A stretch of DNA of 64,000 bases from Candidatus Fimadaptatus faecigallinarum (GTDB taxonomy: Bacteria; Bacillota; Clostridia; Christensenellales; Aristaeellaceae): assembly GCA_018714445.1 (NCBI GenBank), contig DVNK01000039.1, positions 1 through 64,000 on the forward strand, written 5' to 3'. Positions 35,810-47,131 of the stretch are shown piece by piece. How positions within the stretch are numbered: the stretch's first letter is position 1; each line of letters starts with the position of its first letter. The position numbers were made by a program, and so were the translations under genes. A model generated the notes under the pieces. It was given only the letters and a program-made list of their open reading frames with translations. It was not told where the DNA came from and did no database searches.

Positions 35810-36703
35810 TCAGCCCTCCGCACTCAGCAGCATCGCCCGGAACTTCAGCTCGTCGCCGTCGCGCTCTACGATGCCGGCGAACTCGTCCCGGCCCGCGCGC
35901 GCCGCGTACAGCCGCAGCGGCCCCTCCATATCCACGTCGCCGCGCAGCTCGCCCGCCGGCAACCGGTTGCCGCACCTGACGCGCGGATACAGCGACTCGG
36001 GCGCATACACCGCCGGCAAATGCGCTATCGGCGCGTCGATGGGCTCGATGCAGCGCTCCACGCCCGCGTCGAGCTCCTCCAGCGTGTGGGCGCCCGCCAG
36101 TCCAAACCCCGCGCTCAGCGTGCGCAGCAGGAACCGCATGTGCGCACCGCACCCCAGCGCCCGGCCTATGTCGTCGCACAATGCGCGTATGTACGTGCCC
36201 TTGGAACACTTGACCCGCATAAGATGGCCATCCGGCGCGGTCTGGCGCAGGTATTCCAACTCGTATATGCTGACCGGCCGCGGCTGGGTATGCACCTCGC
36301 CGCCGGCGCGCGCTATGTCGCACAGCTTGCGCCCGTCCTGCTTGAGCGCGCTGTACGCGCTGGGCGCCTGCATTATGTCGCCGGTGAATTGGCCCAGCAC
36401 CGCACGCAGCGCATCCGCCGTAGCCGGCTCATGCACCTCGCCTATCAGCGCGCCCTGCGCGTCCTGCGTGTCGGTCGCCGCACCGAGCGCTATTTCGCAT
36501 ACGTACTCCTTAGCGCCGCTCATTATATAGTCGCTCAACCGCGCGGCGCGCCCCACCATCACTGGCAACACGCCCGCCGCCTCCGGGTCCAGCGTGCCCG
36601 CGTGGCCAACCTTGGTGCCCCGTGGCAGCCGGCGCCGCACGTACACGACCGCATCCGACGAAGTCATACCCGGCGGCTTGAGCAGGTTTATAAATCCATC
36701 CAT
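35810..36703 (-). CDS. truB: tRNA pseudouridine(55) synthase
   Basis: TruB forms pseudouridine 55 in the tRNA T-loop. The 297-residue protein has the catalytic motif GHAGTLDPEAAGVLPV with the nucleophilic Asp, the opening GFINLLKPPGMTSSDAVV, and the KCSKGTYIRALCDDIG segment. The ATG at 36703 has GTGAGG upstream. It is followed 3 nt later by ribF and lies 40 bp after nrnA. Confidence 0.97.
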   Translation of the reverse strand: MDGFINLLKPPGMTSSDAVVYVRRRLPRGTKVGHAGTLDPEAAGVLPVMVGRAARLSDYIMSGAKEYVCEIALGAATDTQDAQGALIGEVHEPATADALRAVLGQFTGDIMQAPSAYSALKQDGRKLCDIARAGGEVHTQPRPVSIYELEYLRQTAPDGHLMRVKCSKGTYIRALCDDIGRALGCGAHMRFLLRTLSAGFGLAGAHTLEELDAGVERCIEPIDAPIAHLPAVYAPESLYPRVRCGNRLPAGELRGDVDMEGPLRLYAARAGRDEFAGIVERDGDELKFRAMLLSAEG

Positions 36704-36743
36704 CGATACCTCACGCGGGACTGCGCCCGCCATTCATGCGTAC

Positions 36744-37733
36744 TCACTCTCGCGGCAGGCGCTCCAGCTCCTGCGCCAGCTCGCTGACTATGCGCGCGGC
36801 GCACTCGTCCAGTCCGCCGTGCAGCGTGCAGCCCGCGGCCTCGACATGTCCGCCGCCGCCATGCGCCACCGCAACCCGGCTCACATCCACGCCGCCCAGC
36901 GACCTCAGCGATGCCTTGACGCCGTCGGCCTGCTCGCGCAACAGCACTGCCACGCGCACGCCCTCGGTCTCCATGCCGTAGTTGACTATGCCCTCGCAGT
37001 CGGAGCTGCTCGCGCCGAACTCGTCCATCAGCAGCCGGCTTATCTTGAACACCGCGATCTCGCCGCCATGCCTGAGCTCCATCTGCGACACCGCCGCTCC
37101 CAACAGCCGCGTGCGCGCCACGCTCCTGAGCCGGAACATCAGCCGCGTCACCTTGTCCGGATCCGCGCCGGCGTCCAGGCATTTAGCTCCCGCGCGCAGC
37201 GTGCGGCCATCGGTCGAGCGAAAGCTGAAGTTGCCGGTGTCCGTCGTTATGCCCACGTACAGGTTCTCAGCCATCGTGGGCGTTACCGGCACGCGCAGCC
37301 TGTCCATCAGCTCGACCACCAACACGCTGGTCGCCGCCGCGCCGCCGTCGACATAGTTCACGTCGCAAAACGCCGGGTTGGTCGGATGATGGTCTATCAG
37401 CGCGCGCGGCCCTATCTCGGGCAGCAGGCAGCTCCCGGCCCGCAGCTGGTCGCTCACATCCGAAAACAGCAGCGCCCTAATCATGAACGGCGCCGATTCC
37501 GGCGAGCAGATGTCCAGCGCGCCCGGCATGAAGTGGTACATGTGCGGCACTTCGTCCTGGCACAGCACGCAGGCGTTCTTGCCCATGTTGCGCAGGCACT
37601 CGGCCAGCGCCAGCGCGCTGCCCAGCGTATCGCCATCGGGCGACACATGGCATACCACGCCTATGTCGTCCTGCCGGCGCATCCAATCGGCAAGCCCCAC
37701 CACGTCATTGCGTATCGTCACTTCGCGCGGCAT
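36744..37733 (-). CDS. nrnA: DHH-DHHA1 bifunctional oligoribonuclease / pAp phosphatase
   Basis: NrnA degrades nanoRNAs of 2-5 nt and dephosphorylates pAp. The 329-residue product has the DHH motifs HVSPDGDTLGSALAL and IDHHPTN, and a C-terminal DHHA1 domain ending with the GGGHVEAAG motif. It starts 29 bp inside rbfA, so translation is coupled. A GAGGCGGTG site lies in the rbfA tail. Confidence 0.95.
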   Translation of the reverse strand: MPREVTIRNDVVGLADWMRRQDDIGVVCHVSPDGDTLGSALALAECLRNMGKNACVLCQDEVPHMYHFMPGALDICSPESAPFMIRALLFSDVSDQLRAGSCLLPEIGPRALIDHHPTNPAFCDVNYVDGGAAATSVLVVELMDRLRVPVTPTMAENLYVGITTDTGNFSFRSTDGRTLRAGAKCLDAGADPDKVTRLMFRLRSVARTRLLGAAVSQMELRHGGEIAVFKISRLLMDEFGASSSDCEGIVNYGMETEGVRVAVLLREQADGVKASLRSLGGVDVSRVAVAHGGGGHVEAAGCTLHGGLDECAARIVSELAQELERLPRE

Positions 37734-38076
37734 CGCGCTTCACCGCCTCATCTATAAGTTTGGTCATGTAGCTGGCGTATTCTATGTTGGTATCCAGCTC
37801 GAATATCAGTTCGGGCGTGTACCTGAGATCCACCCGCCGTCCCAATTCGCGCCTGAGAAAGCCCGCGGCGCTCTTGAGCGCCTCCATCACGCCTGCGCGC
37901 TTGTCCTGCTCCAGCACGCTCACATGCACCTTGCAGTAGCGCAGATCGCGCGTCACCTCGGCGCGCGTTATCGAAAACGTGCCCGCCAGTCGCGGGTCGC
38001 GCATATCCTCGCGCAGCAGCTTGTCCAGCTCGCGGCGCACCTCTTCGGATATGCGGTCTATCCTGTTATATGCCAT
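37705..38076 (-). CDS. rbfA: Ribosome-binding factor A
   Basis: RbfA is a KH-like 30S maturation factor that binds the 16S 5' end region. The 123-residue protein has RIDRISEEVRRELDKLLRE, the DPRL motif, VSVLEQ and the C-terminal LRYTPELIFELDTNIEYASYM. AAGGAGA lies before the ATG. It begins a tight four-gene run with nrnA, truB and ribF. A large array now separates it from infB, its usual upstream neighbour. Confidence 0.96.
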   Translation of the reverse strand: MAYNRIDRISEEVRRELDKLLREDMRDPRLAGTFSITRAEVTRDLRYCKVHVSVLEQDKRAGVMEALKSAAGFLRRELGRRVDLRYTPELIFELDTNIEYASYMTKLIDEAVKRDAARSDDTQ

Positions 38077-38460
38077 TTACTTCTCCTTATACTCATGCGG
38101 TCGCGCCATACGGGCGCTCCGCCGCAGTCGGTCACGGCATCCATATGCGGCGCAGGACGCCTGTTACTTTGCCCGCGCGGACGCGGGTCGTGCATATGTG
38201 CATCTGCGCCGTTTACAGGCGCACGGCCAATTCGGCGTCGGCGAACTATGCTTATATTTTCACCAGCGCGGCAGTCCGGCATACAGCCATATATCCGCCA
38301 AATGCCCCTCGCGCAACAGTCAAAGCCGCAACGCGCAGGCGTTTGCATGCCGCGTAAAGCTCAGAAGCCGCCCCGTTTGCAGGCAATCGCTCATTTAGAC
38401 GCATGACGCGCCGCCGCTTCACAGCGCAGCACGGCGCATATAATGCCCTGCAACCGCTAT

Positions 38461-38899
38461 CCTGTCATCGCCGCATGCCGGCGCGCGCAACGCAGTCGCC
38501 GCGGTCAATGCCGCATGTCGGCGCATACAAATCACTCGTCGCTGTCAACGCCACATGTCGGCGCACACAGAGCACTCGTCGCGGTCATCGCCCCATGCCG
38601 GCGCGCAAAGAACTCGTCGTGGTCATCGCCTCATGCAGGCACTCGCAAATCACTCATCGCGGTCATCGCCTCATGTCGGCGCACACAGAGCACTCGTCTG
38701 TCATCGCCGCATGCAGGCGCGCAGAGCACTCGTCGCTGTCATCGCCGCATGTCGGCGTACACAAAGAACTCGTCACCATCATCGCCCCATGCCGGCGCAC
38801 ACAAAGCACTCGTCACTGTCATCGCCGCATGTCGGCGTACACAAAGAACTCGTCACCATCATCGCCCCATGCAGGCGCACACCTGCAAATCGGCCATCG
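38461..38899. repeat. 40-bp tandem repeat, eleven copies
   Basis: The CATCG marker (CAATG and CAACG in two copies) recurs from 38466 to 38860, every 40 bp with three 38-bp steps. The unit is close to CATCGCCGCATGTCGGCGCACACAGAGCACTCGTCGCTGT in two halves. The last four copies form two nearly identical 80-bp dimers (38740 and 38820). It separates infB from rbfA. Nothing else is seen in 38077-38460. Confidence 0.9.
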
Positions 38900-38929
38900 C
38901 CCCGCCCAAGCTCAAAGTGCCGCTGACGC

Positions 38930-38966
38930 CAAAAACGCCGCGCACAGCTGATGCCCGTGCGCGGCG
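38930..38966 (-). terminator. Rho-independent terminator of the nusA-infB operon
   Basis: On the minus strand GCCGCGCAC pairs with GTGCGCGGC (9 bp, 11-nt loop), followed by GTTTTTGG. It lies 7 bp after the infB stop. Confidence 0.85.
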
Positions 38967-38972
38967 CGCCTG

Positions 38973-42008
<3,036 letters not shown>

Positions 42009-42052
42009 CTAATATATGCACCCCCGCATTTTGCAATCGGTAATAATATCTA

Positions 42053-42370
42053 TCATTTACCCCCGGCATCGACGCCGATGCCCTTTAAAATGCCCTCGGC
42101 AAGTTTTGCATCCTGCACGACGGCGGTCCTGCGATTCGGCCTGCCGACCGAGTGCGCGAGTTGACCGGCCTTCAGAGTGATCATTCTGACCTTGTGGAAC
42201 TCTGAAGCGTCGCGGAACTTCTTTAACGTGCCGGGCGATACCCCCTCGTCGATCAATATAAGCTGCGCCTTGCCCGCGCGAATTGCGTCCAGGCAGGCGT
42301 CCTGGCCCAGCGTCAGCCGGCCGGCGCGCATCGCCAGTCCGACAAGACCCGGAGCGTCAAAAACGCTCAT
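42053..42370 (-). CDS. ylxQ: L7Ae-family ribosomal-associated protein YlxQ
   Basis: The 105-residue protein has the L7Ae/L30e fold: GLAMRAGRLTLGQDACLDAIRAGKAQLILI, then a VGRPNR-type ligand loop. YlxQ-type proteins bind kink-turn-like RNA; the function in Bacillota is not settled. It overlaps ylxR by 4 bp and is part of rimP-nusA-ylxR-ylxQ-infB. Confidence 0.93.
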   Translation of the reverse strand: MSVFDAPGLVGLAMRAGRLTLGQDACLDAIRAGKAQLILIDEGVSPGTLKKFRDASEFHKVRMITLKAGQLAHSVGRPNRRTAVVQDAKLAEGILKGIGVDAGGK

Positions 42371-42666
42371 GAGCGCGGCCCGGGCGAATCCCCGGGTTCG
42401 TCGCTCAGCTGCGCCATCAGCTGCTCATACACCTCGCGCTCCACCGGGCACTCGAACGCCTTGGCCAGCAGATTGGCCTTCATGGCGCGCTTCAAGCACT
42501 CGGGGTTGTGGCAGACATACGCGCCGCGGCCCGGCGCGCGTCCCACCCTGTCCAGCGATATGACGCCCTCGGGCGAGCGGACGATGCGCGCCATCTCACG
42601 CTTGGGCTTCATCTCACGGCAGCCCACGCACATGCGCATGGGTATCTTCTTCTGCTTGAGGGGCAT
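42367..42666 (-). CDS. ylxR: YlxR family RNA-binding protein (DUF448)
   Basis: The 99-residue basic protein carries MRMCVGCREMKPKREMARIV and the GRGAYVC motif followed by CLKRA, hallmarks of YlxR. A pair of cysteines at each end of this core suggests a folded RNA-binding module. It lies between nusA and ylxQ in the conserved order. AGGAAG precedes the ATG. Confidence 0.95.
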   Translation of the reverse strand: MPLKQKKIPMRMCVGCREMKPKREMARIVRSPEGVISLDRVGRAPGRGAYVCHNPECLKRAMKANLLAKAFECPVEREVYEQLMAQLSDEPGDSPGPRS

Positions 42667-42702
42667 ACTTCCTCCAATCCGGGCGCGGCGCGCCCACTGG
42701 CG

Positions 42703-43851
42703 TTACTCGCCCTGCGGCTGCGCGGCGTCCTGCGGCGCGGCGCTGGCCGAATCCTGCGGCTCGGCGTCGGCCTTGGGCGCGTCTGCGGCATCGGCCTCCA
42801 TGCCCAGCAGCGCGTCTTCGGTCTGGCTCTGGCTCTTTATGTCTATGCGCCAGCCGGTCAGCTTGGCGGCGAGGCGGGCGTTCTGGCCCTCCTTGCCTAT
42901 CGCCAGCGAGAGCTGGTTGTCCGGCACGGTCACGCGCGCGGTCTTGTCCTTCTCGGACACGTATACCGACAGCACGCGCGCCGGATTCAGCGCATTGGCG
43001 ATGTACTCCTGCGGATCGTTCGACCACTTGATTATGTCGATCTTTTCATCCTTGAGCTCGCGCACGACGTTCTCGACGCGCATGCCGCGCGGACCCACGC
43101 ACGAACCCACCGGGTCGACCATCTGATCGGTCGACGTAACGGCCATCTTGGTGCGGAACCCGGCCTCGCGCGCTATCGACTTTATCAGCACTATGCCGTC
43201 GCGTATCTCGGGCACCTCTATCTCAAACAGCCGCTTGACCAGTCCCGGATGCACCCGCGACACCAGCACCTGCAGATCCTTGTCCTTGGGCTGGCGCAGC
43301 ACCTCCTGCACGTACACCTTGAGGCGATCGTTTATGTGATACTCCTCGCCGGGCATCTGATTGGGCGCGTCCAGCAGGCCCTGTATGCGCCCCAGTTCGA
43401 CGTACACCTGCTTGCCCTCTATCCGCTCCACGACCGCGGTCAGTATCTCGTTTTCCTTTTCGACATATTCATTGTAGATTATGCCACGTTCGGCCTCGCG
43501 TATGCGCTGCACTACTACCTGCTTGGCGGTCTGCGCGGCTATCCGGCCGAACTTGCGCGGCGTAACCTCGACCTCGACCAGATCGCCCACCTGATAGTGC
43601 GGCCGTATCTGATGCGCGGCCTCCAGCGATATCTCCATGTTTTCGTTTTCGACTTCTTCGGCCACTATCTTGCGCGCGAACACGTGCACATCGCCCGTAG
43701 TAGAATCAATCGCCACGCGCACATTGCCGGCGTTGTAATTGCGCTTATAGGCCGATATCAGTGCGGCCTCTATCGCGCTGAGCAACACGTCGCGGTCTAT
43801 ATTGCGTTCCTTTGAAATCGCGTCCAGCGCGCTGATGAACTCCGCATTCAT
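42703..43851 (-). CDS. nusA: Transcription termination/antitermination factor NusA
   Basis: The 382-residue protein has the N-terminal RNA-polymerase-binding domain (FISALDAISKERNIDRDVLLSAIEAAL), an S1 domain (about 135-200) and two KH domains including DPVGSCVGPRGMRVENV and the NQLSLAIGKEGQNARLAAKLTGW signature. A short acidic Asp/Ala tail replaces the extra repeats of proteobacterial NusA. It overlaps rimP by 4 bp. NusA acts on pausing and termination and can control its own operon. Confidence 0.97.
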   Translation of the reverse strand: MNAEFISALDAISKERNIDRDVLLSAIEAALISAYKRNYNAGNVRVAIDSTTGDVHVFARKIVAEEVENENMEISLEAAHQIRPHYQVGDLVEVEVTPRKFGRIAAQTAKQVVVQRIREAERGIIYNEYVEKENEILTAVVERIEGKQVYVELGRIQGLLDAPNQMPGEEYHINDRLKVYVQEVLRQPKDKDLQVLVSRVHPGLVKRLFEIEVPEIRDGIVLIKSIAREAGFRTKMAVTSTDQMVDPVGSCVGPRGMRVENVVRELKDEKIDIIKWSNDPQEYIANALNPARVLSVYVSEKDKTARVTVPDNQLSLAIGKEGQNARLAAKLTGWRIDIKSQSQTEDALLGMEADAADAPKADAEPQDSASAAPQDAAQPQGE

Positions 43852-44429
43852 CTCAAGTCATTACCTCCATCGTCCAAATCGGCGTCATCACCGGCGCCAG
43901 CGTCAGGCTGCGAAGCCTCCAGTACATCGGCCTCCAGCGCGTCAAACAGCGGGCTGTCCAGTTCGGCCTCGTCCACCGCGAGCCGCAACTGCGAAATGTC
44001 GGCGCGCGCGATATTGCGCGTCTCGCCGCCCACGTCCAGCGAGACCGACGCCGCGTCCCACGCCTCCAGCCGGCCCATCAGGCGCTTGGCCCCATCCAGC
44101 TGGCGGTAGAAGTGCGCCTCGACCAGCTGGCCCAGCGCGCTTTCAAAGTCGCGCTCGGTCTTGAGCGGCCGGTCGGCGCCTGGCGAGGACACCTCCATGT
44201 AGTCGTAATCCACATCCTGAGCGAGCTTGAGCGCGCGCCGGTGGAACGCCTCGCAGTCGTCCAGCGACACGCCGCCCGGGCGGTCTATCGTAAAGCGCAG
44301 CACATCGCCCGCACCTTCGCGCGCCATGACCACGTCCACCAGCTCTATGCCCAGCGCCTCTGCCTCTGCCGCGGCCTGTTGTCTCAGCCTGCCCAGCGGC
44401 TGCGCGGGCTTTTTCGTGCGTTTGGCCAT
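43848..44429 (-). CDS. rimP: Ribosome maturation factor RimP
   Basis: RimP assists early 30S assembly. The 193-residue product has the GIELVDVVMAREGAGDVLRFTID segment, the DDCEAFHRR motif and the YYMEVSSPGADRPLKTERDFE-like core (here starting DYDYMEVSSPG). The ATG at 44429 has GGAGGTG upstream; the longer frame begins in the leader and is rejected. The C-terminal tail is acidic. It is the first gene of the nusA operon. Confidence 0.95.
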   Translation of the reverse strand: MAKRTKKPAQPLGRLRQQAAAEAEALGIELVDVVMAREGAGDVLRFTIDRPGGVSLDDCEAFHRRALKLAQDVDYDYMEVSSPGADRPLKTERDFESALGQLVEAHFYRQLDGAKRLMGRLEAWDAASVSLDVGGETRNIARADISQLRLAVDEAELDSPLFDALEADVLEASQPDAGAGDDADLDDGGNDLR

Positions 44430-44465
44430 GCGCCACCTCCATCTGCGCTGCGCGCATTCAACAAT

Positions 44466-44492
44466 AAAGAGCGGGTTATATATCCGCTCTTT
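44466..44492 (-). terminator. Terminator-like hairpin in the leader of the rimP-nusA operon
   Basis: On the minus strand AAAGAGCGG pairs with CCGCTCTTT (9 bp) around an A+T loop, followed by ATTGTTG. It lies between the promoter and rimP, where an attenuator would be expected. Confidence 0.5.
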
Positions 44493-44561
44493 TAAGTGCA
44501 TCCATAAAACGCGGTTTGCGTTGCGCGCCGGGCACCGCCCCGCGCACAGTCCAACATCGAT

Positions 44562-44590
44562 ATTATATCACCTACCGCGCCCAATTACAA
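44562..44590 (-). promoter_or_regulatory. Sigma-A promoter of rimP-nusA-ylxR-ylxQ-infB
   Basis: On the minus strand TTGTAA (44585-44590), 17 bp spacer, perfect TATAAT (44562-44567). It gives a leader of about 125 nt containing the hairpin at 44466-44492. Confidence 0.7.
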
Positions 44591-44790
44591 CCGACGAAAC
44601 CAAAATTTCACGCATATATTGGAATAACCCCGCCATACGCCCCCGTGCGGCCCGGCTTCCAAGTTCCCGCCGCCCCGCTCGCGCGGCCGCACAGGCGCCC
44701 GCTCAAATGCGCCTTGCCGGCGTACACATGTGCCGGCGCGCACTCGGCCCGCCATGCGCAAGCCGGCCCGCTGATATATGCGCTCCCGGC

Positions 44791-44819
44791 TTGACGCGGC
44801 CGCCGCCGCGCGGTAAAAT
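44791..44819 (+). promoter_or_regulatory. Sigma-A promoter of the WG-repeat gene
   Basis: TTGACG (44791-44796), 17 bp spacer, TAAAAT (44814-44819). The leader is about 100 nt, with AAGGGAGGG before the ATG. Confidence 0.6.
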
Positions 44820-44928
44820 GTTTGCAGCAAGGTGCGCCCGCAGGCCGAAACTTTTGCGCGCGCACACCCGTCAAACACATACACTGCGCCGCGATGCCGC
44901 GGCTCATCACGCCAAGGGAGGGATTGCC

Positions 44929-46191
44929 ATGCCGCGCCGGATCTGCGCCGTGCTGCTGGCTCTGGCGCTTGCGATATGCGCCGCGGGACAGTGCGCGGGC
45001 GAACTGTACGCCTATTACGGCGACGAGGGCTGCGTGCTCATCGACGCGCAGGGCGAGATCCATTCGGATGCGTTCGACTCGATACTCGCCGTAAACTCGG
45101 ACACGGGCGAGCGGCGATTCATAGCGCGGAAGCTGTTTGACGACGTGGAACGCGCAACGCTGCTGGACGCGCAGGGCCAGCCGCTGCTTGACAGGTATTA
45201 CGACGCCATATACGCCCAGAGCGGCGCGCTGATCACGCAGCGCGACGGACTGCTGGGCGCGCTGGACTGGCAGGGCAACGAGGTGCTGCCCACCCGCTAT
45301 ACCATACTCGTGCCCAACGGCGCGGGCGCTTACCTGACCTCCACCGACGACCCCGGCGACGGCATAGCCGACGAGATGTATCTGACGCTGCCCGACGGCT
45401 CCAGCCGGTACCTGAATCTGAGCGCCAACTACATAAGCGAGTTCTGCGAGGGGCTGGTGCGTGCGCGCTCGCACAACGGCAAGTACGGATACCTGAGCCA
45501 GCAGGGCATCTGGGCAATCGCGCCCATGTACGACGAAGCCGGCGACTTTGCCGGCGGCAAGGCGGTAGTATGGCGCGGCGGCCTGGCGGGGCTGATAGAC
45601 AGCGCGGGCAACGCAATACTGCCGGCGCGCTATGACTCGATTATCGCCTCCAGCGGCGGCGGCGCGGCCGAGCTCACGGTCGCGATCTGCACGGGCGTGG
45701 CTACGGTGTACGACGACGACATGCTGCCGGTCTACACCGAGTCCGGCGTGCAGTACGCCTACATGCCCGAACCGGAACTGGCGGTGCTGGTGCGCGAGGA
45801 CGGCGCCACACTGTGCAACGCGCAGGGCCGGGTGCTGCTTGAGATCGGCGCGGACGAGTTCATGGAGACGCTGGGCTCCGGGCGCACGCTGGTCACCGGC
45901 ACGGACGGCGTATATCTGGCCGGCACGGACGGCACCGTCGAGCTCGAAGGCGCCGTCGAGGCATACGCGCTGCGCGACGGCGGCAGGCCCTACGCGGTCT
46001 GCGTGTACGACGGCGAGCACTGGGGCGCCTGCGACCTGGACGGGCAGGAGATACTGCCGTATGAATACGACAGCGTCGCATCGATGTGCGAAGGCGTGTT
46101 CACCGTAAGGCAGGGCACGCGGCACGGCCTGATAAACGCCCAGGGCGAATGGATATACTCGCATGACAGCGCCGATCCGCTCGTAGGCTGA
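44929..46191 (+). CDS. Secreted WG-repeat protein
   Basis: The 420-residue protein starts with a signal peptide (MPRRICAVLLALALAICAAG, cleavage near GQCAG). The rest is a series of WG-type beta-repeats in which a short strand pair follows a Gly-x-hydrophobic-Asp-x-x-Gly pattern: GALDWQGNEVLPTRYT, GYLSQQGIWAIAPMYD, GLIDSAGNAILPARYD, GACDLDGQEILPYEYD and GLINAQGEWIYSHD. Such repeats fold into beta-propeller-like or solenoid scaffolds with no known catalysis. It is encoded opposite to polC and rimP, an insertion between two genes that are usually adjacent. A hairpin lies about 270 bp downstream. Confidence 0.85.
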   Translation: MPRRICAVLLALALAICAAGQCAGELYAYYGDEGCVLIDAQGEIHSDAFDSILAVNSDTGERRFIARKLFDDVERATLLDAQGQPLLDRYYDAIYAQSGALITQRDGLLGALDWQGNEVLPTRYTILVPNGAGAYLTSTDDPGDGIADEMYLTLPDGSSRYLNLSANYISEFCEGLVRARSHNGKYGYLSQQGIWAIAPMYDEAGDFAGGKAVVWRGGLAGLIDSAGNAILPARYDSIIASSGGGAAELTVAICTGVATVYDDDMLPVYTESGVQYAYMPEPELAVLVREDGATLCNAQGRVLLEIGADEFMETLGSGRTLVTGTDGVYLAGTDGTVELEGAVEAYALRDGGRPYAVCVYDGEHWGACDLDGQEILPYEYDSVASMCEGVFTVRQGTRHGLINAQGEWIYSHDSADPLVG

Positions 46192-46460
46192 GCGGCGTAC
46201 TGAGCGGCGTAAAGCCGAACTTACGCACGGCGGTCACATCACATCGCATCATATTGTCAGAACCGGTCTCGGCCGTAGGCTGCGGCGGGGCGGCGCCTTG
46301 AAAATCCGCCTCGACCTGCCGGCGCGAATGCGGCGACGTTTCAGCGTCAATAGCGGTTTGACGCTGCCGTCAGAGATAGCGCGCGATTAGCCAACCGCAA
46401 CATCGCAACGCCGCCAGGGCTAACCTCGGCGGATACAGGTCGACGGCATCGACACATACA

Positions 46461-46500
46461 AAAACCCGGCGTGGAACAACTGCGTTCCGCGCCGGGTTTA
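46461..46500. terminator. Bidirectional terminator-like hairpin, first of three copies
   Basis: A 16-bp stem with one G-U pair (46462-46477 with 46484-46499) bounded by AAAA and TTTAT. It is multiplied by the 234-bp repeat: further copies lie at about 46697 and 46931, between the convergent WG-repeat and polC genes. Nothing else is seen in 46192-46460. Confidence 0.7.
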
Positions 46501-47070
46501 TACGTTTCAGTGCATTGGTGCATCCGTCAGCGGCCCGTTGCATCGAGCCGACTTCACGCAATTTCCGACGGCCGCTTTCCGCAAATCGCGGGCCGCCGCC
46601 AATGAACACCCGCGTCCAGCCATATCAGCGGCGCATGGGGCCGTAATCGCTCTATCATTCATGCGTTATCGTAGCTTCGAATCGTGCAGGCAGCATGACC
46701 CGGCGTGGAACCACTGCGTTCCGCGCCGGGTTTATACGTTTCAGTGCATTGGCGAATCCGTCAGCGGCCTATCGCATCGAGCCGCCTTCACGCAATTTCC
46801 GACGGTAGCATTCCGCAAATCGCGGGCCGCCGCCAATGAACACCCGCGTCCAGTCATATCAGCGGCGCATGGGGTTGTAATTGCTCTATCATTCATGCGT
46901 TATCGTAGCTTAGAATCTCGCAGGCGGCATGACCCGGCGTGGAACAACTGCGTTCCGCGCCGGGTTTATACGTTTCAGTGCATTGGTGCATCCGTCAGCG
47001 GCCCATCGCATCGAGCCGACTTCACGCAATTTCTGACGGCTGCATTCCGCAAATCGCGGGCCGCCGCCAT
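46464..47070. repeat. 234-bp tandem repeat, 2.6 copies
   Basis: ACCCGGCGTGGAAC marks copies at 46464, 46698 and 46932, exactly 234 bp apart and nearly identical. Each unit begins with the terminator-like hairpin and continues with an ordinary-looking G+C-rich sequence. The array ends about 60 bp beyond the 3' end of polC. Confidence 0.92.
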
Positions 47071-47131
47071 AAATTTGCGGCCGCGCACTGCCATCGGGCG
47101 CGCAAGCTCACGCCCGGCGCCCGGCCTGCGC

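Noticed and set aside
46677-46700. tRNA T-arm-like GCTTCGAATC
   Set aside because: No acceptor, anticodon or D-arm pairs surround it, and it lies in the 234-bp repeat with a changed base in the other copy.
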